From Mycobacterium marinum (GTDB taxonomy: Bacteria > Actinomycetota > Actinomycetes > Mycobacteriales > Mycobacteriaceae): a DNA stretch of 64,000 bases. The translations under genes were made by a program, and so were the position numbers. Location: positions 4,030,001 to 4,094,000 of the forward strand of contig NZ_CP024190.1 in assembly GCF_003391395.1 (NCBI RefSeq). Reading direction: 5' to 3'. Shown one piece after another: positions 53,645 to 63,232 of the stretch. Below the pieces are notes generated by a model. That model worked only from the letters and a program-made list of their open reading frames with translations, searched no databases and was not told the DNA's origin. Within the stretch, counting starts at the first letter, position 1. The number at the start of each line of letters is the position of its first letter.

Positions 53645-54936
53645 CCACGCTCGAGGGTGAGTGTCAGGAAGTGTGTCGAGCACGAGATGCACGGGTCATA
53701 GTTGCGGATCGCACGTTCACACATGGTGGTGAGCACCTCGTCGTCAAGAGCGAGGTTCTCCGAAACCACCCGCGCCAGGTCGGCCTCGATGGCCGCCTGA
53801 TTCTGCGAGGTGGGCGGAACGATGGTGGCCGCCGACACCAATCCGGCATCGTCGATACGGTAGCGGTGGTAGAGCAGTCCCCGTGGCGCCTCGCTGACGC
53901 CATGGCCCACCCCGGCCCGAGCCGGCACCTCGACGAACGGTCGCGCCGGCCGCTGGTAGTTCTCGATGATCCGCAGCGCCTCTTCTATCGCGTACACCAC
54001 TTCCACGGCACGAACGATGATGCTGCGGAATGGATTTCGGCACTGGGCGGAAAGTCCGGCCCGGGCGGCGGCCTGCGCGGCTATCGGGGTGAGCAGCGAC
54101 GAGTTCAGCGCGTAGCGGGCCAGCGGACCGGTCACATGGCAGCCGCCGTCCAATGTGGCATGCAGGGCGGTTGAATGGGGCACCTGCAGCTCCACGACGT
54201 GGTCGGTGAATTCGGCCACCGGAAAGACCGGTCCGGCACTGCGCGCGATGGTGCCGTTCTCGATCGGGTAGCGGTCGGGCGTAGTGAGCGCCAGGAACTC
54301 ATGGTCGAACTCGAGATCGGGGAACTCGAACCCGGCCACCCACTCCACGGTGGCCAGCGCGTCGTCCAGAGCGCGGCGCAACTGCTCAGCCATCGGCGCG
54401 AAGTCCGATCGAGTTGGGACGGAATAGAATCCGCCCAGCCGAACATTGATCGGGTGGATCGCCCGCCCGCCCACGAACTCCATCAGCTGGTTACCGGCCT
54501 TCTTCAGGCGTAACCCGCGCTCGACGATCTCACGTTCGTCTCGGGCGAAGGCGATCGCGTCGGGATAGCCCAGAAAGTCCGGTGCGTGTAACAAGCAGAT
54601 GTGCAGAACGTGGCTGTGTATCCATTCGCCGCAGTACAGCAACCGGCGCAGCTCTATCAGGTCCGCGTCCAGCTCGACACCGCAGGCATCTTCGAGCGCA
54701 TTGCAGGCACTGACCTGGTAGGCGACCGGACAGATGCCGCAGATCCGCGCGGTCAGGTCGGGCGGCTCGGTGTGCGCGCGGCCGCGCAGGAACGCTTCGA
54801 AAAACCTTGGCGGCTCGTAGATGTTGAGCTCGACCCGGTCCAGCTCGCCATCTTTGAGCGAAACGTAGAGCGCCCCTTCGCCTTCGACACGGGTCAACGT
54901 TCCGACGCTCAGCGTCCGGTTGTCGGGTGCCATCAT
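53641..54936 (-). CDS. [NiFe] hydrogenase large subunit (group 3b-like)
   Basis: The 431-aa product carries the L1 motif RICGICP (Cys66, Cys69) and the L2 motif DPCISCSTHF (Cys416, Cys419). His422 is followed by eight residues that the adjacent protease would remove. All four NiFe ligands are intact. Group 3b enzymes are cytosolic, NADP-linked and bidirectional; the M. smegmatis Hyh enzyme of this kind is DosR-dependent and makes H2 in hypoxia (literature). ATGA overlap with the small subunit sets the start at 54936. Confidence 0.92.
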   Translation of the reverse strand: MMAPDNRTLSVGTLTRVEGEGALYVSLKDGELDRVELNIYEPPRFFEAFLRGRAHTEPPDLTARICGICPVAYQVSACNALEDACGVELDADLIELRRLLYCGEWIHSHVLHICLLHAPDFLGYPDAIAFARDEREIVERGLRLKKAGNQLMEFVGGRAIHPINVRLGGFYSVPTRSDFAPMAEQLRRALDDALATVEWVAGFEFPDLEFDHEFLALTTPDRYPIENGTIARSAGPVFPVAEFTDHVVELQVPHSTALHATLDGGCHVTGPLARYALNSSLLTPIAAQAAARAGLSAQCRNPFRSIIVRAVEVVYAIEEALRIIENYQRPARPFVEVPARAGVGHGVSEAPRGLLYHRYRIDDAGLVSAATIVPPTSQNQAAIEADLARVVSENLALDDEVLTTMCERAIRNYDPCISCSTHFLTLTLERG

Positions 54937-55688
54937 TTGCTCCGCTCCGCGGCGAAACTGGTGACGTTGAAAGTCGAGAACACCCGGTCGACACCGTCTT
55001 CGGACATGCCGTCCCGACGCAGTAGCGGGATCAAGGTCGCGGTCTGCGGTGCCGCCGATGGACCGAAGCAGCCATAGCAGCCGCGATGGTGCCTGGGACA
55101 CAGCGCACCGCAGCCGGCGTGGGTGACCGGGCCCAGGCACGGGGTGCCCTCGGCGACAATCACGCACGTCACGCCGCGCAGTTTGCACTCCGTGCACACC
55201 GTCTTGGCCGGCAGCCGCGGTTTACGCCCGATCAGCAGCGCCTCGAGAGTATCGAGCAGCTGCCCTCGGTCAATGGGGCAGCCGTGCAGCTGGTAGTCGA
55301 CTTTGACGTGCGCGGATATCGGCGTGGAAGTGGCCAGGGTGTCGATGTATTCGGGCTTGGCGTAGACGACCGAGGTGAACTCGGCGACGTCGGCGAAGTT
55401 GCGCAGCGCCTGCACGCCCCCGGCGGTCGCGCAGGCACCGATGGTGATCAGCAGCTTGGACTGGGCCCGAATCTCTTGGATGCGTTGCTCGTCGTGATGG
55501 GTGGTGATCGACCCCTCGACCAGCGAAACGTCGTAGGGCCCGCCCACCATGGTGCTGGACGCCTCGGCGAACGTGGCGATCTGGACCTGATCGGCAAGCG
55601 TGAGCAGCTCGTCCTCGCAGTCCAACAAGGTCAACTGACAACCGTCGCAGGAGGCGAATTTCCACACAGCCAAAGTGGTTGGGCCCAT
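54933..55688 (-). CDS. [NiFe] hydrogenase small subunit
   Basis: The 251-aa product starts MGPTTLAVWKFASCDGCQLT, with the proximal cluster Cys-x2-Cys, GACATAGG, and later HGCPIDRGQLL. Cys-rich stretches TVCTECKLRG and GCGALCPRHHRGCYGCFGPS supply further Fe-S ligands. No Tat signal, so it stays in the cytosol as expected for group 3. Two-base gap to the preceding gene. Confidence 0.92.
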   Translation of the reverse strand: MGPTTLAVWKFASCDGCQLTLLDCEDELLTLADQVQIATFAEASSTMVGGPYDVSLVEGSITTHHDEQRIQEIRAQSKLLITIGACATAGGVQALRNFADVAEFTSVVYAKPEYIDTLATSTPISAHVKVDYQLHGCPIDRGQLLDTLEALLIGRKPRLPAKTVCTECKLRGVTCVIVAEGTPCLGPVTHAGCGALCPRHHRGCYGCFGPSAAPQTATLIPLLRRDGMSEDGVDRVFSTFNVTSFAAERSK

Positions 55689-55689
55689 C

Positions 55690-56547
55690 CTAAAGCTCTT
55701 TCACTCGTAGCAGCGGTCCGGCGATGTCATAGCTGACGACGGGCCCGTCCCGGCACAGCAGCAGCGGTCCCAGCTGGCAGTGACCGCACCACCCCACACC
55801 GCATTGCATGTTGCGCTCCAATGAGACCCGAATATCTTGGGCCGCTACCCCTTTTGCCAGCAGAGCTTCGGCCCCGAACCGCAACATCGGTTCGGGCCCG
55901 CACAGGAATGCGGTGGTGTGTTCGGGGTCCAGGGCAAGTCGGCGCAGCGGCTCGGTGACCAGACCGACCTCACCGCGCCAGCCCTGAACCGGGACGTCGA
56001 CGGTGACGTGCAGTTCGATATCGGGGTCCTGGGCCCACTTTTCCAGCTGGGCCGCGAACACGAAATCCGCCCGGGAGCGGGCGCCCACGATCAGCGTCAG
56101 CCTGCGGTAGCGAGAGCGCTGCGCCAGCGCGCCCAGGACCGCTGGGCGCAAGGGGCACAACCCCACACCGCCGGCGACCATGACCAGATCACGGCCGGCC
56201 GCCTCGTCAAGCCCCCAGGTCGTGCCGAATGGACCCCGCACTCCCACGATGCTGCCCGGTGCGGCATCGTGCAGGGCACGGCTGACCGCCCCGACCGCAC
56301 GAATCGTGTGGGTGATCGACCCATCTGTGACGCTGGGATCGCCACTGATCGAGATTGCCGCCTCGCCCACCCCGAACGCGTAGAGCATCATGAATTCGCC
56401 CGGCTCCGGGCGCCGCAATGCCTCGCTGACCGGCTCCAGGCACAGCGTCGCCGAATCCGGACTCTCCACAACGCGACTGCGCACCCGATACGGGACTGGC
56501 GCCATCGCTGATGGCGGCGCTGCGACTCCGGCCGCTGCGTCAGTCAT
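55690..56547 (-). CDS. Hydrogenase FAD/NAD(P)-binding subunit (HyhG/HydG-like)
   Basis: The 285-aa ferredoxin-NADP reductase-type protein has the FAD fold, GGVGLCPLRP (NAD(P) motif), FLCGPEPMLRFGAEALL, and a C-terminal [2Fe-2S] motif NMQCGVGWCGHCQLGPLLLC. It passes electrons between NADPH and the Fe-S chain. Overlaps the beta-subunit gene by 8 bp. Confidence 0.9.
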   Translation of the reverse strand: MTDAAAGVAAPPSAMAPVPYRVRSRVVESPDSATLCLEPVSEALRRPEPGEFMMLYAFGVGEAAISISGDPSVTDGSITHTIRAVGAVSRALHDAAPGSIVGVRGPFGTTWGLDEAAGRDLVMVAGGVGLCPLRPAVLGALAQRSRYRRLTLIVGARSRADFVFAAQLEKWAQDPDIELHVTVDVPVQGWRGEVGLVTEPLRRLALDPEHTTAFLCGPEPMLRFGAEALLAKGVAAQDIRVSLERNMQCGVGWCGHCQLGPLLLCRDGPVVSYDIAGPLLRVKEL

Positions 56548-57676
56548 CGTCGGCCATCTTGTTCATCTCAGCGGTGATGTCGATGCCGGTGGGACACCAG
56601 GCGATGCATCGCCCACAGCCCACACAGCCCGACATGCCGAACTGGTCGTGCCAGGTAGCCAACTTGTGGGTCAGCCAATGTCGGTAGCGTGACGCGCCGG
56701 ATTGGCGCACGCTGCCGCCGCCGTGGACGTAGGTGAAGTCGAACTCGAAACATGACGCCCAATGCCGCCAGCGTTCGGCGTGTTCGCCGGTGAGATCGCT
56801 GACGTCTTCGGTGCTGGTGCAAAAGCAGGTGGGGCAGACCATCGTGCAGTTGCCACAGGTCAGGCAGCGACTGGCCACCTCCTCCCACTGCGGCGACTCC
56901 CGGGAGCGCAGCAGCAGGTCGCGCAGATCGACCTCGGGCATCTGCCGTCCCATCCGGTCGGCGGCGGCCTCGACATCGGCGCGCGCCGACGCCACGTCGC
57001 CGCTGCTGGCTGACTGATGCGGCAGCGCGGCGAGCACGTCGGCGCCCTGTGGACTGCCGACGTCAACGACGTAACCGACTCCGTCGGAACCAACACGCTC
57101 GGTGAGTGCCAGGTCGTAGCCGGGTCCAACGCCGGGACCGGTGCCCATCGACGCGCAGAAGCACACTCCCCCGGGCTCGGTGCAGTTCACCGCCACCACA
57201 AAGATCTGGCGCCGGCGACCGACAAACGCGCTGTCGGGGTAGTCGGAACGGCCCAACACCCCGCCCAACGTCGCGATCGCCGCCAGATCACAACCGCGCA
57301 CGCCAAGGAATGCGTAACGCGGGGCCTCCGGCTCGGATTCGGCTGGGCCATCCCCGTCTCGAGTGCCGGCCCACATCCGCTGACGCGGCGGATGCAGGAA
57401 CTGCTTCCAGGATTGCGGTCCCGCCGAGTGCCCGAAGGCCGCGTCGTCATCGCGACGACGCAGCCGATAGTGCCCCGGAGCCACGTCAACACCCCAGCCG
57501 CGCGGAAGGTCGTCTGCGGACTCGAGTTCGGCAAGCACAATCGCGTTGTCACGCAAGGTCGGACCGACCACGCGATATTGCCGCTCCATCAGCACCTCGA
57601 CGAGGCGACGCAGCCCGGCCATGTCCAATAACGCGGCGTCGGAATCTGTCCCGGGTCTGTTCATCGTCACACTCAT
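56540..57676 (-). CDS. Hydrogenase 4Fe-4S electron-transfer subunit (HyhB/HydB-like)
   Basis: The 378-aa product has an N-terminal domain of the sulfhydrogenase beta type and two 4Fe-4S motifs: RCLTCGNCTMVCPTCFCTST and SGCVGCGRCIAWCPTGIDIT. First gene of the hydrogenase operon; ATG 57676. A weak DosR-like AAGGGCACAACGCC is just upstream (57700-57713). Confidence 0.9.
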   Translation of the reverse strand: MSVTMNRPGTDSDAALLDMAGLRRLVEVLMERQYRVVGPTLRDNAIVLAELESADDLPRGWGVDVAPGHYRLRRRDDDAAFGHSAGPQSWKQFLHPPRQRMWAGTRDGDGPAESEPEAPRYAFLGVRGCDLAAIATLGGVLGRSDYPDSAFVGRRRQIFVVAVNCTEPGGVCFCASMGTGPGVGPGYDLALTERVGSDGVGYVVDVGSPQGADVLAALPHQSASSGDVASARADVEAAADRMGRQMPEVDLRDLLLRSRESPQWEEVASRCLTCGNCTMVCPTCFCTSTEDVSDLTGEHAERWRHWASCFEFDFTYVHGGGSVRQSGASRYRHWLTHKLATWHDQFGMSGCVGCGRCIAWCPTGIDITAEMNKMADDD

Positions 57677-57761
57677 CAGCCTATTTCACGACAGACGCCA
57701 AAGGGCACAACGCCTGAATTTCGGCCTGTGCCAGCCGAAGTGAAGCCCGCCAGCCATGTCA

Positions 57762-58343
57762 TCAATATCGATTCGTCCTGCCGCCATCGTCTTGCAGACA
57801 ACTGAGCTCACGGTCCCACTGTGCGTCACGCACTCGGTCGAGCTGGGTACGGACCGCGGCCACCAGTGCTGCCAGCACGACACACATGCTCAGCAGGATC
57901 ACCATGGTCACGCCGACCGCGTCGACGGCGGCGTGCCAAGTCGGTGTTGGCGGCCGCACCAGATTGTCGTCTCGATCCACCCATACTTGAATGCGCTGGC
58001 CCGCCTTGACCGGGCTGGTGCGTTGCAGCGAACCGGAGTGCTGCGCGGCCGTCCCGGGCCATCGCACTTGCACCACAACAGCTTCGGTGTTCGGGTTGCG
58101 CGTCGTGCCGGTCACTTCCGCTGTGACGGGGTGGCGCACCTGTGCCTGCTCGGCGTATTGATCAGCACGTGCGTTGAAGACGACCGCACCCAACACCGCG
58201 GCGACCGGTATTGCGACTAGCGATGCCGCCAGCGCGATCAGCACGACCAAGGCTTCGACGCGGTCGGCGCGCCGAAGCAGTGGGTTGCGGCCGGCGATGC
58301 GAGCGATCCACCAGTCCCGTGGGTCCAGTTTGAACGTCTCCAT
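57762..58343 (-). CDS. Rv1733c-like two-span membrane protein (DosR-regulon type)
   Basis: The 193-aa product has NPLLRRADRVEALVVLIALA, a first transmembrane span (VLIALAASLVAIPVAAVLGA), an extracytoplasmic domain with YAEQAQVRHPVTAEV and RIQVWVDRDDNLVRPPTP, and a second span (VDAVGVTMVILLSMCVVLAA). The pattern is that of Rv1733c, a DosR-induced antigen. Start ATG 58343 by homology. Function unknown. Confidence 0.85.
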   Translation of the reverse strand: METFKLDPRDWWIARIAGRNPLLRRADRVEALVVLIALAASLVAIPVAAVLGAVVFNARADQYAEQAQVRHPVTAEVTGTTRNPNTEAVVVQVRWPGTAAQHSGSLQRTSPVKAGQRIQVWVDRDDNLVRPPTPTWHAAVDAVGVTMVILLSMCVVLAALVAAVRTQLDRVRDAQWDRELSCLQDDGGRTNRY

Positions 58344-58404
58344 CACAACTTTCCCCGTCCCCGCGGTGCGGCTCGCCCGAGGCCGCGTACGCCGCACCAG
58401 GGGG

Positions 58405-59406
58405 CTATTCGGTGCCGCATTGTTCGCGGTCAGACATCCACTCGACGATCTCGGCGAGTGGACGTCGCGGGGTCGACGGCAGTGGATCGGCGTTGATCGG
58501 GGCCCATCCCACCCGAAGCAGCATCTGCGGATAGTCATTGTTGCCGAACACATCGGTCCGGACGGACGCGCGTGTTTCGGCAATCTCGAGCGGTTCGGTG
58601 ACCGGGCAACTGGCCAGACCCATCGCTGTCGCGGTGAGTAGCACGACGCTGGTGGCCTCGCCGGCGCGGAGCTGGGCGAGCCGGTCGTCGGTTCGAGTTC
58701 CCAACGCCAGCATCACCGCATTGTCATCGGCGGGCGCGGCATCGGCCGGCATTGCCAACGTTGAGCCGGCGAATAGCCGGCTGGGCAGCGGCGCCGCGGG
58801 ATCGGAGACGGGCGTGTTGCGAGCCGGAACACCGGAGGCCGAGGCGTGCCGCCCGCTCCAGGCGTTGAGTTCGGCCAGATACTCGTCATCAGCGGCGTGG
58901 TCCCAGACCGACTTCGCCACAATCGCGTTCAACTTGTCCGTGGCGTCGACTTGCCGCAGCGATACCCCGCAGCGGGCGGCCCGCGCCGCCATCAGGGCAA
59001 CATCGCTTACCGGAACCGGCCAGAAGCTGTAGTGGCGCCGATCGGTTCGGCGCCTCGGTATCGCTGCGGCCAGGGTGATGTTCAGCTGGTCGGGGGTGTG
59101 GCGGGACACCTCGAGCGCGGCAAGGTGAGTCGGATCGGCCGGGTTCGGCAGACGAGCCACCTTGGCATGCCAGCCGACCGCCGCCAGCGCAATGACGCAG
59201 TGATTCAAGGCGGCGCCGCAACTCGAGATGAGGTCTCGCCCCTCCGGGTCGGTGTTGGGCAGCTGCAGGCTCGTGTCGGCGTACAAATGCAGCGTCGTTG
59301 CCCCAACCTGCCAACGCCACGGCTGGGTGTTGTGCACCGAGGGCGCGCGCGAGGCGAGGGTGAGAACAGTTCGGACCGTGCCGGCATCCGGGAAATGCGC
59401 ATTCAT
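58405..59406 (-). CDS. Acg-family nitroreductase-like protein (Rv3131-like)
   Basis: The 333-aa product starts MNAHFPDAGTVRTVLTLASR as Rv3131 does in memory, with RAPSVHNTQPWRWQV, IPRRRTDRRHYSFWPVPVSD, AGEATSVVLLTATAMGLASC and MLLRVGWAPINADPLPSTPR. Start behind AAGGAG. Two DosR-like boxes precede it. In M. tuberculosis Rv3131 is close to the devR-devS operon; here it stands 21 kb from the DosR-like pair. Confidence 0.92.
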   Translation of the reverse strand: MNAHFPDAGTVRTVLTLASRAPSVHNTQPWRWQVGATTLHLYADTSLQLPNTDPEGRDLISSCGAALNHCVIALAAVGWHAKVARLPNPADPTHLAALEVSRHTPDQLNITLAAAIPRRRTDRRHYSFWPVPVSDVALMAARAARCGVSLRQVDATDKLNAIVAKSVWDHAADDEYLAELNAWSGRHASASGVPARNTPVSDPAAPLPSRLFAGSTLAMPADAAPADDNAVMLALGTRTDDRLAQLRAGEATSVVLLTATAMGLASCPVTEPLEIAETRASVRTDVFGNNDYPQMLLRVGWAPINADPLPSTPRRPLAEIVEWMSDREQCGTE

Positions 59407-59467
59407 GATTGCTGCTCCTTCGGCAAGTCGTCCTCCTCAACGATCGCGCAATCACATCGGCCATACG

Positions 59468-59504
59468 AGGGCATGGCGTCCCTGCAGCGAGGGACTTTGT
59501 GCCA
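59468..59504 (-). promoter_or_regulatory. Two DosR-box-like sequences before the Rv3131-like gene
   Basis: AGGGCATGGCGTCCCT (59468-59483) and GGGACTTTGTGCCA (59491-59504) lie 62-98 bp upstream. The second keeps GGGACTTTnnGCC, close to known hspX-promoter sites. Confidence 0.6.
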
Positions 59505-59554
59505 TTGTCGAAGCGGCCAACGCGCCATCAGCACGGCAGCACAGCGCAATCGCG

Positions 59555-61888
59555 CTAAGAATCGTCCTGCGCGAGGGTGAAGTAGTTCTCTTCTTCCTGC
59601 AGGAAGTGCAGGCGTAACAGCGCGTGCAGGCCATACAGGCAGGCCAGCAGATCGTCGACCTGGTCGTGCTGTATCGCCCCGGCCGACTGCGCCAGCGCCA
59701 GATGGGTGGTGATGCGATCGGACAGCCGTTGAATCTCGGCGTGCGTCCGGCTCATGGTCGCGGTGGCTTCGCCACTTCCCAGCGGGTCGGCGAGCGCAGG
59801 ATAAAGCAGGGTTTCCTCTGCCTGCTCATGAGGCAGAATCCGCTCGGTCAGCAAGGCTTGCGCGGCGACGATCGAGTCAAGAGCCCCAGCGTCGGGACCG
59901 GCGGCCAGGCGATCGGCGGCGGTGCGCAACAGCCCGATGGAGTCGCGGAGTTGGTCGTGTTCAGCCGCGAAACGATGCAACATCTGCTCGGTGCCGGTGG
60001 CCAACAGCAACTCGGTGCCCGGATTTCCACGTAATGCCCGCAGCGCGTTGAGGATCACCGCGACGTCGATGCCTTCTTGCAGCAGCGCACCCGCCGCGGG
60101 CGGCAACCAGCCCAGTGCGGCCATCGCCATGGCCAGCAGTGACAGGCCCATGCCAACGCTGGCGCTTTGTACCGCAATGCGCCGCGACCACCGGGCGATA
60201 TCCATCGCGTCGGCCAACCGGTCGAGGCGGTCGGTGGTCAACACTATGTCGGCGGCCTCCGAAGACGCGGTGGCCCCACGTGCTCCCATCGCCACCCCAA
60301 CCGTGGCCGCCGCCAGTGCGGGAGCATCGTTGACACCGTCGCCGACCATCACGGTCACTGCCCGTTGGGTTTCGGCGCGTACCGCGGTGAATTTGTCGGC
60401 CGGGCTCTGGTCGGCATAGACCTCGTCGAGGCCCAAAATGGCGGCCACCTCCCGAGTCGGCTCGGCTCGGTCGCCGGTGAGCAGGATCAGCCGGGTGAAG
60501 CCGGCCTGGCGCAACCGGCGCATGGTTCGTGGCGCCTGCCGGCGCAACGGATCCCGCAGCAACACCGCGCCCTGGGGGTCGCCGTCCACACAGACCCACG
60601 CGATTGCCGCACCGTCGAGGCGGGCGCGGTTGACCGCGGCTCGCGCCCAGGGGCCGGTCGCCGTGTCGGCCGATAGCTTGCCGACCGTCAGGCGCCGCCC
60701 GTCGATGGTGGCACTGACACCGCGGCCCGGCTCCTCGACGACGTCTGTCGGCAGTGACAGCTGCAAACCGCGATCGAGAGCCTCGGTGACGATGGCTTCG
60801 GCGAGGACGTGCGGGGAAAGCTGGTCAACCGAGGCGGCCTGGCGCAGCAGCTCGGTCCCGCCGCTACCGGGTGCGCTCACCACGTCGACCACCGACGGGC
60901 GCCCCATCGTCAACGTGCCGGTCTTGTCCATCATCAATGTCGTTGCATGACCGAGGTTTTCCAATGCGCCGCCACCGCGAATCACCACGCCCATGCGCGA
61001 GGCGCGGGACAGGCCGGAGACGATCGCGACCGGTGCTGCCAGCAGCAGCGGGCATGGCGTGGCAACCACCAGCACGGCAACGGCTCGCACCGCGGAGCCG
61101 CTGGCGAGCCATGACGCCGCGGCCAGCACCAGCGCCATCGGCAGAAACCAGGCCGCATAACGGTCGGCCAACCGCACGATCGGCGCATTCTCGGCGCCGG
61201 CCTGCTGCGCCATCCGCACGATGCCCGCGTAGGTGCTCTCGTCCGCCGTCGCGCTAGCCCGAATCTCAAAGGCGCCGCCCGCATTGACCACACCACTGCG
61301 GACCGGTTCGCCGACGCCACGTTCGACCTGCAGCGGCTCCCCGGTCAGGGCCGACTCGTCCAGTACCGCCACCACATCGGCGGTCCGGCCGTCCACCGGG
61401 ACCACTTCACCCGGGCCCACGACCAGGATGTCGTTGACGACCACCTCCGCCAGCGGGATCTGGCTGACGTCGGATCCGGTGCGTCGCCGCGCAAACCGCG
61501 GCGCACGCTCCAGCAACAACCTCAGGTCCCGGGTGGCACGGCGTTGCGCGGCCGCGTCCAGCGCACGCCCACCCGCCAGCATCACCGCAATCAAGGCACC
61601 GGCCAGGTATTCGTGGACCAGCAGGGTGCCGACCAGCGATAGGACCGCGATGATGTCCACGCCGACTTGACCCCGGCGCAACGCCAAAACGACCCAGGTC
61701 AGCGCCGGCACGACGGCCACCACGGTTGCCGCGATCCAGCAGCCGTCGGCCACCACCCGCGCACCGAAGAGCCAGGCGAGGCCACCGATGACCAACAAGC
61801 CCACGGTGAGCACCACCAGGGTGGGTTCGATCAGCCAGCGCACCCGCGATATCCACCGGTGGGCCATCGTCGCAGTATCGCCAACCAC
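59555..61888 (-). CDS. P1B-type metal ATPase with C-terminal hemerythrin domain
   Basis: Up to 777 aa. No N-terminal heavy-metal-binding domain. TGEP actuator loop (ALTGEPLQVERG), TM4 motif TPCPLLLAAP, DKTGTLTMG phosphorylation site, GDGVNDAPAL hinge and LLQEGIDVAVILNALR in the last spans. Residues about 622-777 form a hemerythrin (HHE) domain with AAEHDQL, PHEQAEE, RTHAE and LRLHFLQEEE as probable di-iron ligands. This layout fits P1B-5-like ATPases, thought to export Fe(II) or Co/Ni. GTG 61888 or ATG 61867 as start. Confidence 0.85.
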   Translation of the reverse strand: MVGDTATMAHRWISRVRWLIEPTLVVLTVGLLVIGGLAWLFGARVVADGCWIAATVVAVVPALTWVVLALRRGQVGVDIIAVLSLVGTLLVHEYLAGALIAVMLAGGRALDAAAQRRATRDLRLLLERAPRFARRRTGSDVSQIPLAEVVVNDILVVGPGEVVPVDGRTADVVAVLDESALTGEPLQVERGVGEPVRSGVVNAGGAFEIRASATADESTYAGIVRMAQQAGAENAPIVRLADRYAAWFLPMALVLAAASWLASGSAVRAVAVLVVATPCPLLLAAPVAIVSGLSRASRMGVVIRGGGALENLGHATTLMMDKTGTLTMGRPSVVDVVSAPGSGGTELLRQAASVDQLSPHVLAEAIVTEALDRGLQLSLPTDVVEEPGRGVSATIDGRRLTVGKLSADTATGPWARAAVNRARLDGAAIAWVCVDGDPQGAVLLRDPLRRQAPRTMRRLRQAGFTRLILLTGDRAEPTREVAAILGLDEVYADQSPADKFTAVRAETQRAVTVMVGDGVNDAPALAAATVGVAMGARGATASSEAADIVLTTDRLDRLADAMDIARWSRRIAVQSASVGMGLSLLAMAMAALGWLPPAAGALLQEGIDVAVILNALRALRGNPGTELLLATGTEQMLHRFAAEHDQLRDSIGLLRTAADRLAAGPDAGALDSIVAAQALLTERILPHEQAEETLLYPALADPLGSGEATATMSRTHAEIQRLSDRITTHLALAQSAGAIQHDQVDDLLACLYGLHALLRLHFLQEEENYFTLAQDDS

Positions 61889-62024
61889 CGGGAAATCCTA
61901 TCGATACCAGCCAGTTCTGGGTTCAGCACGCCGAGAGCCCAGGTGCAAGCACATCGCCGTGCCAGCACAGTCGATCATTCCCGGACCGTACTGGGCTAGG
62001 GCCGTAATACCCGGCCGGCCCGGG

Positions 62025-62147
62025 CCTTAGCTCAAATCCACCGATGAATTGAGTCCGCACCGGGGGCCGAAATGAGGGAAGTCCCTCTGAGCTGGGATGA
62101 TTGATGTTGTCAAGACATTGATCAAGCCAATTCGGAAAGGCACTTCC
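62025..62147 (+). repeat. 120-bp inverted repeat, left arm
   Basis: It pairs with 63755-63875 in inverse orientation with only a handful of differences over about 105 bp (GATGAATTGAGTCCGCACCG through GGAAAGGCACTTCC). It lies outside the IS3 element's own 21-bp ends. Confidence 0.9.
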
Positions 62148-62197
62148 GGTGCGAGTGCGGAACCTGTCAACCTGAATGAGGCACCGTTGCGCGGTAT

Positions 62198-63232
62198 TTA
62201 CTGAGTGGCCTGCTTTGGTTGGTCGGGGCGGTTGATCCACGAGGTTTCGGGGATCTGTGGTGGTTCGGGCGGTTTGCGGACGAACCGTTCCGGGTGTGCG
62301 GCAGAGGCGTTAGCGAGTACGCCGGCGCGCTTGTCGCGGACTGTCTGGGCCAGGCCGTAGTGGACATCGGCGGCGGTATACAGGCCCAAACCCGGCTGGC
62401 GGTGTTCATCGTTGTACCAACCGAAGAAGTCCTGGCAGTGTCTTCGGGCGTCTTCGATTGAGTCGAACCGGCCTGGGAAGTCGGGCCGACACTTCAGCGT
62501 CTTGAACTGGGCCTCGCTGAACGGGTTGTCGTTGCACACGTGTGGCCGCGAATGTGACTGGGTCACACCGAGATCGGCGAGCAGCAACGCCACCGGCTTG
62601 CTGGTCATCGAACTGCCGCGGTCAGCGTGGATGGCCAACTGGGCACGGTCGATGCCTTGCTTGGCACAGGTCTGGCGAATCAATACCTCGGCCAGGGGTC
62701 CGGTTTGTCGGCTGGCGACCATCCAGCCAACGACGTAGCGAGAGAAGATGTCCAAGATCACGTATAGGTAGTAATAGCTCCACTTCGCTGGCCACGCAAT
62801 TTCGTGATATCCCACGACCACCCCGCATTCGGGGCGTCGGCGACCAGTTCGGGTTTCACCTTCGCTGGATGGGTGGCTTGACAGCGGCGCTCGCGCACCT
62901 CGCCGGCTCGGCGCAACAGCCGGTAGAACGTCGATTCTGAGCCCAGGTAGACGCCTTCATCGAGTAGGATCGCCCACACCTCAGCCGGTGCCAGATCGGC
63001 GAACCAGTCGCTGTGTAGGACGTCGAAGATGGCCTGCTGCTCGGCGGCGCTCAGCCCCCGCGGCTGGCGCCGTTGGCGGTGCGGGATCAGCTCTGGTCGT
63101 GGCGGTGCCGGGCTTTGCCGGTGTCGCCGGTAGTAGCCCGGCCTATGCGGCACCAACGGCTTGGCAGGCGGCCCGCACGCCCAGCTGCGGTGCCACCTCC
63201 ATGACGGCTTGATCGGTCATGGCGTCGACCTC
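62198..63232 (-). pseudogene. IS3-family OrfB (DDE integrase), broken by frameshifts
   Basis: Three minus-strand frames join to one OrfB: PQLGVRAACQAVGAA (near 63.15-63.2 kb), then GLSAAEQQAIFDVLHSDWFA ... SWDITKLRG (62758-63156), then WPAKWSYYYLYVILDIFSRY, the HADRGSSMTSKPVALLLADL block, NDNPFSEAQFKTLKCRPDFP and YNDEHRQPGLGLYTAADVHY. Catalytic Asp and Glu motifs are present, but single-base frameshifts near 63150 and 62800 break the frame, so it is probably inactive. Confidence 0.75.
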
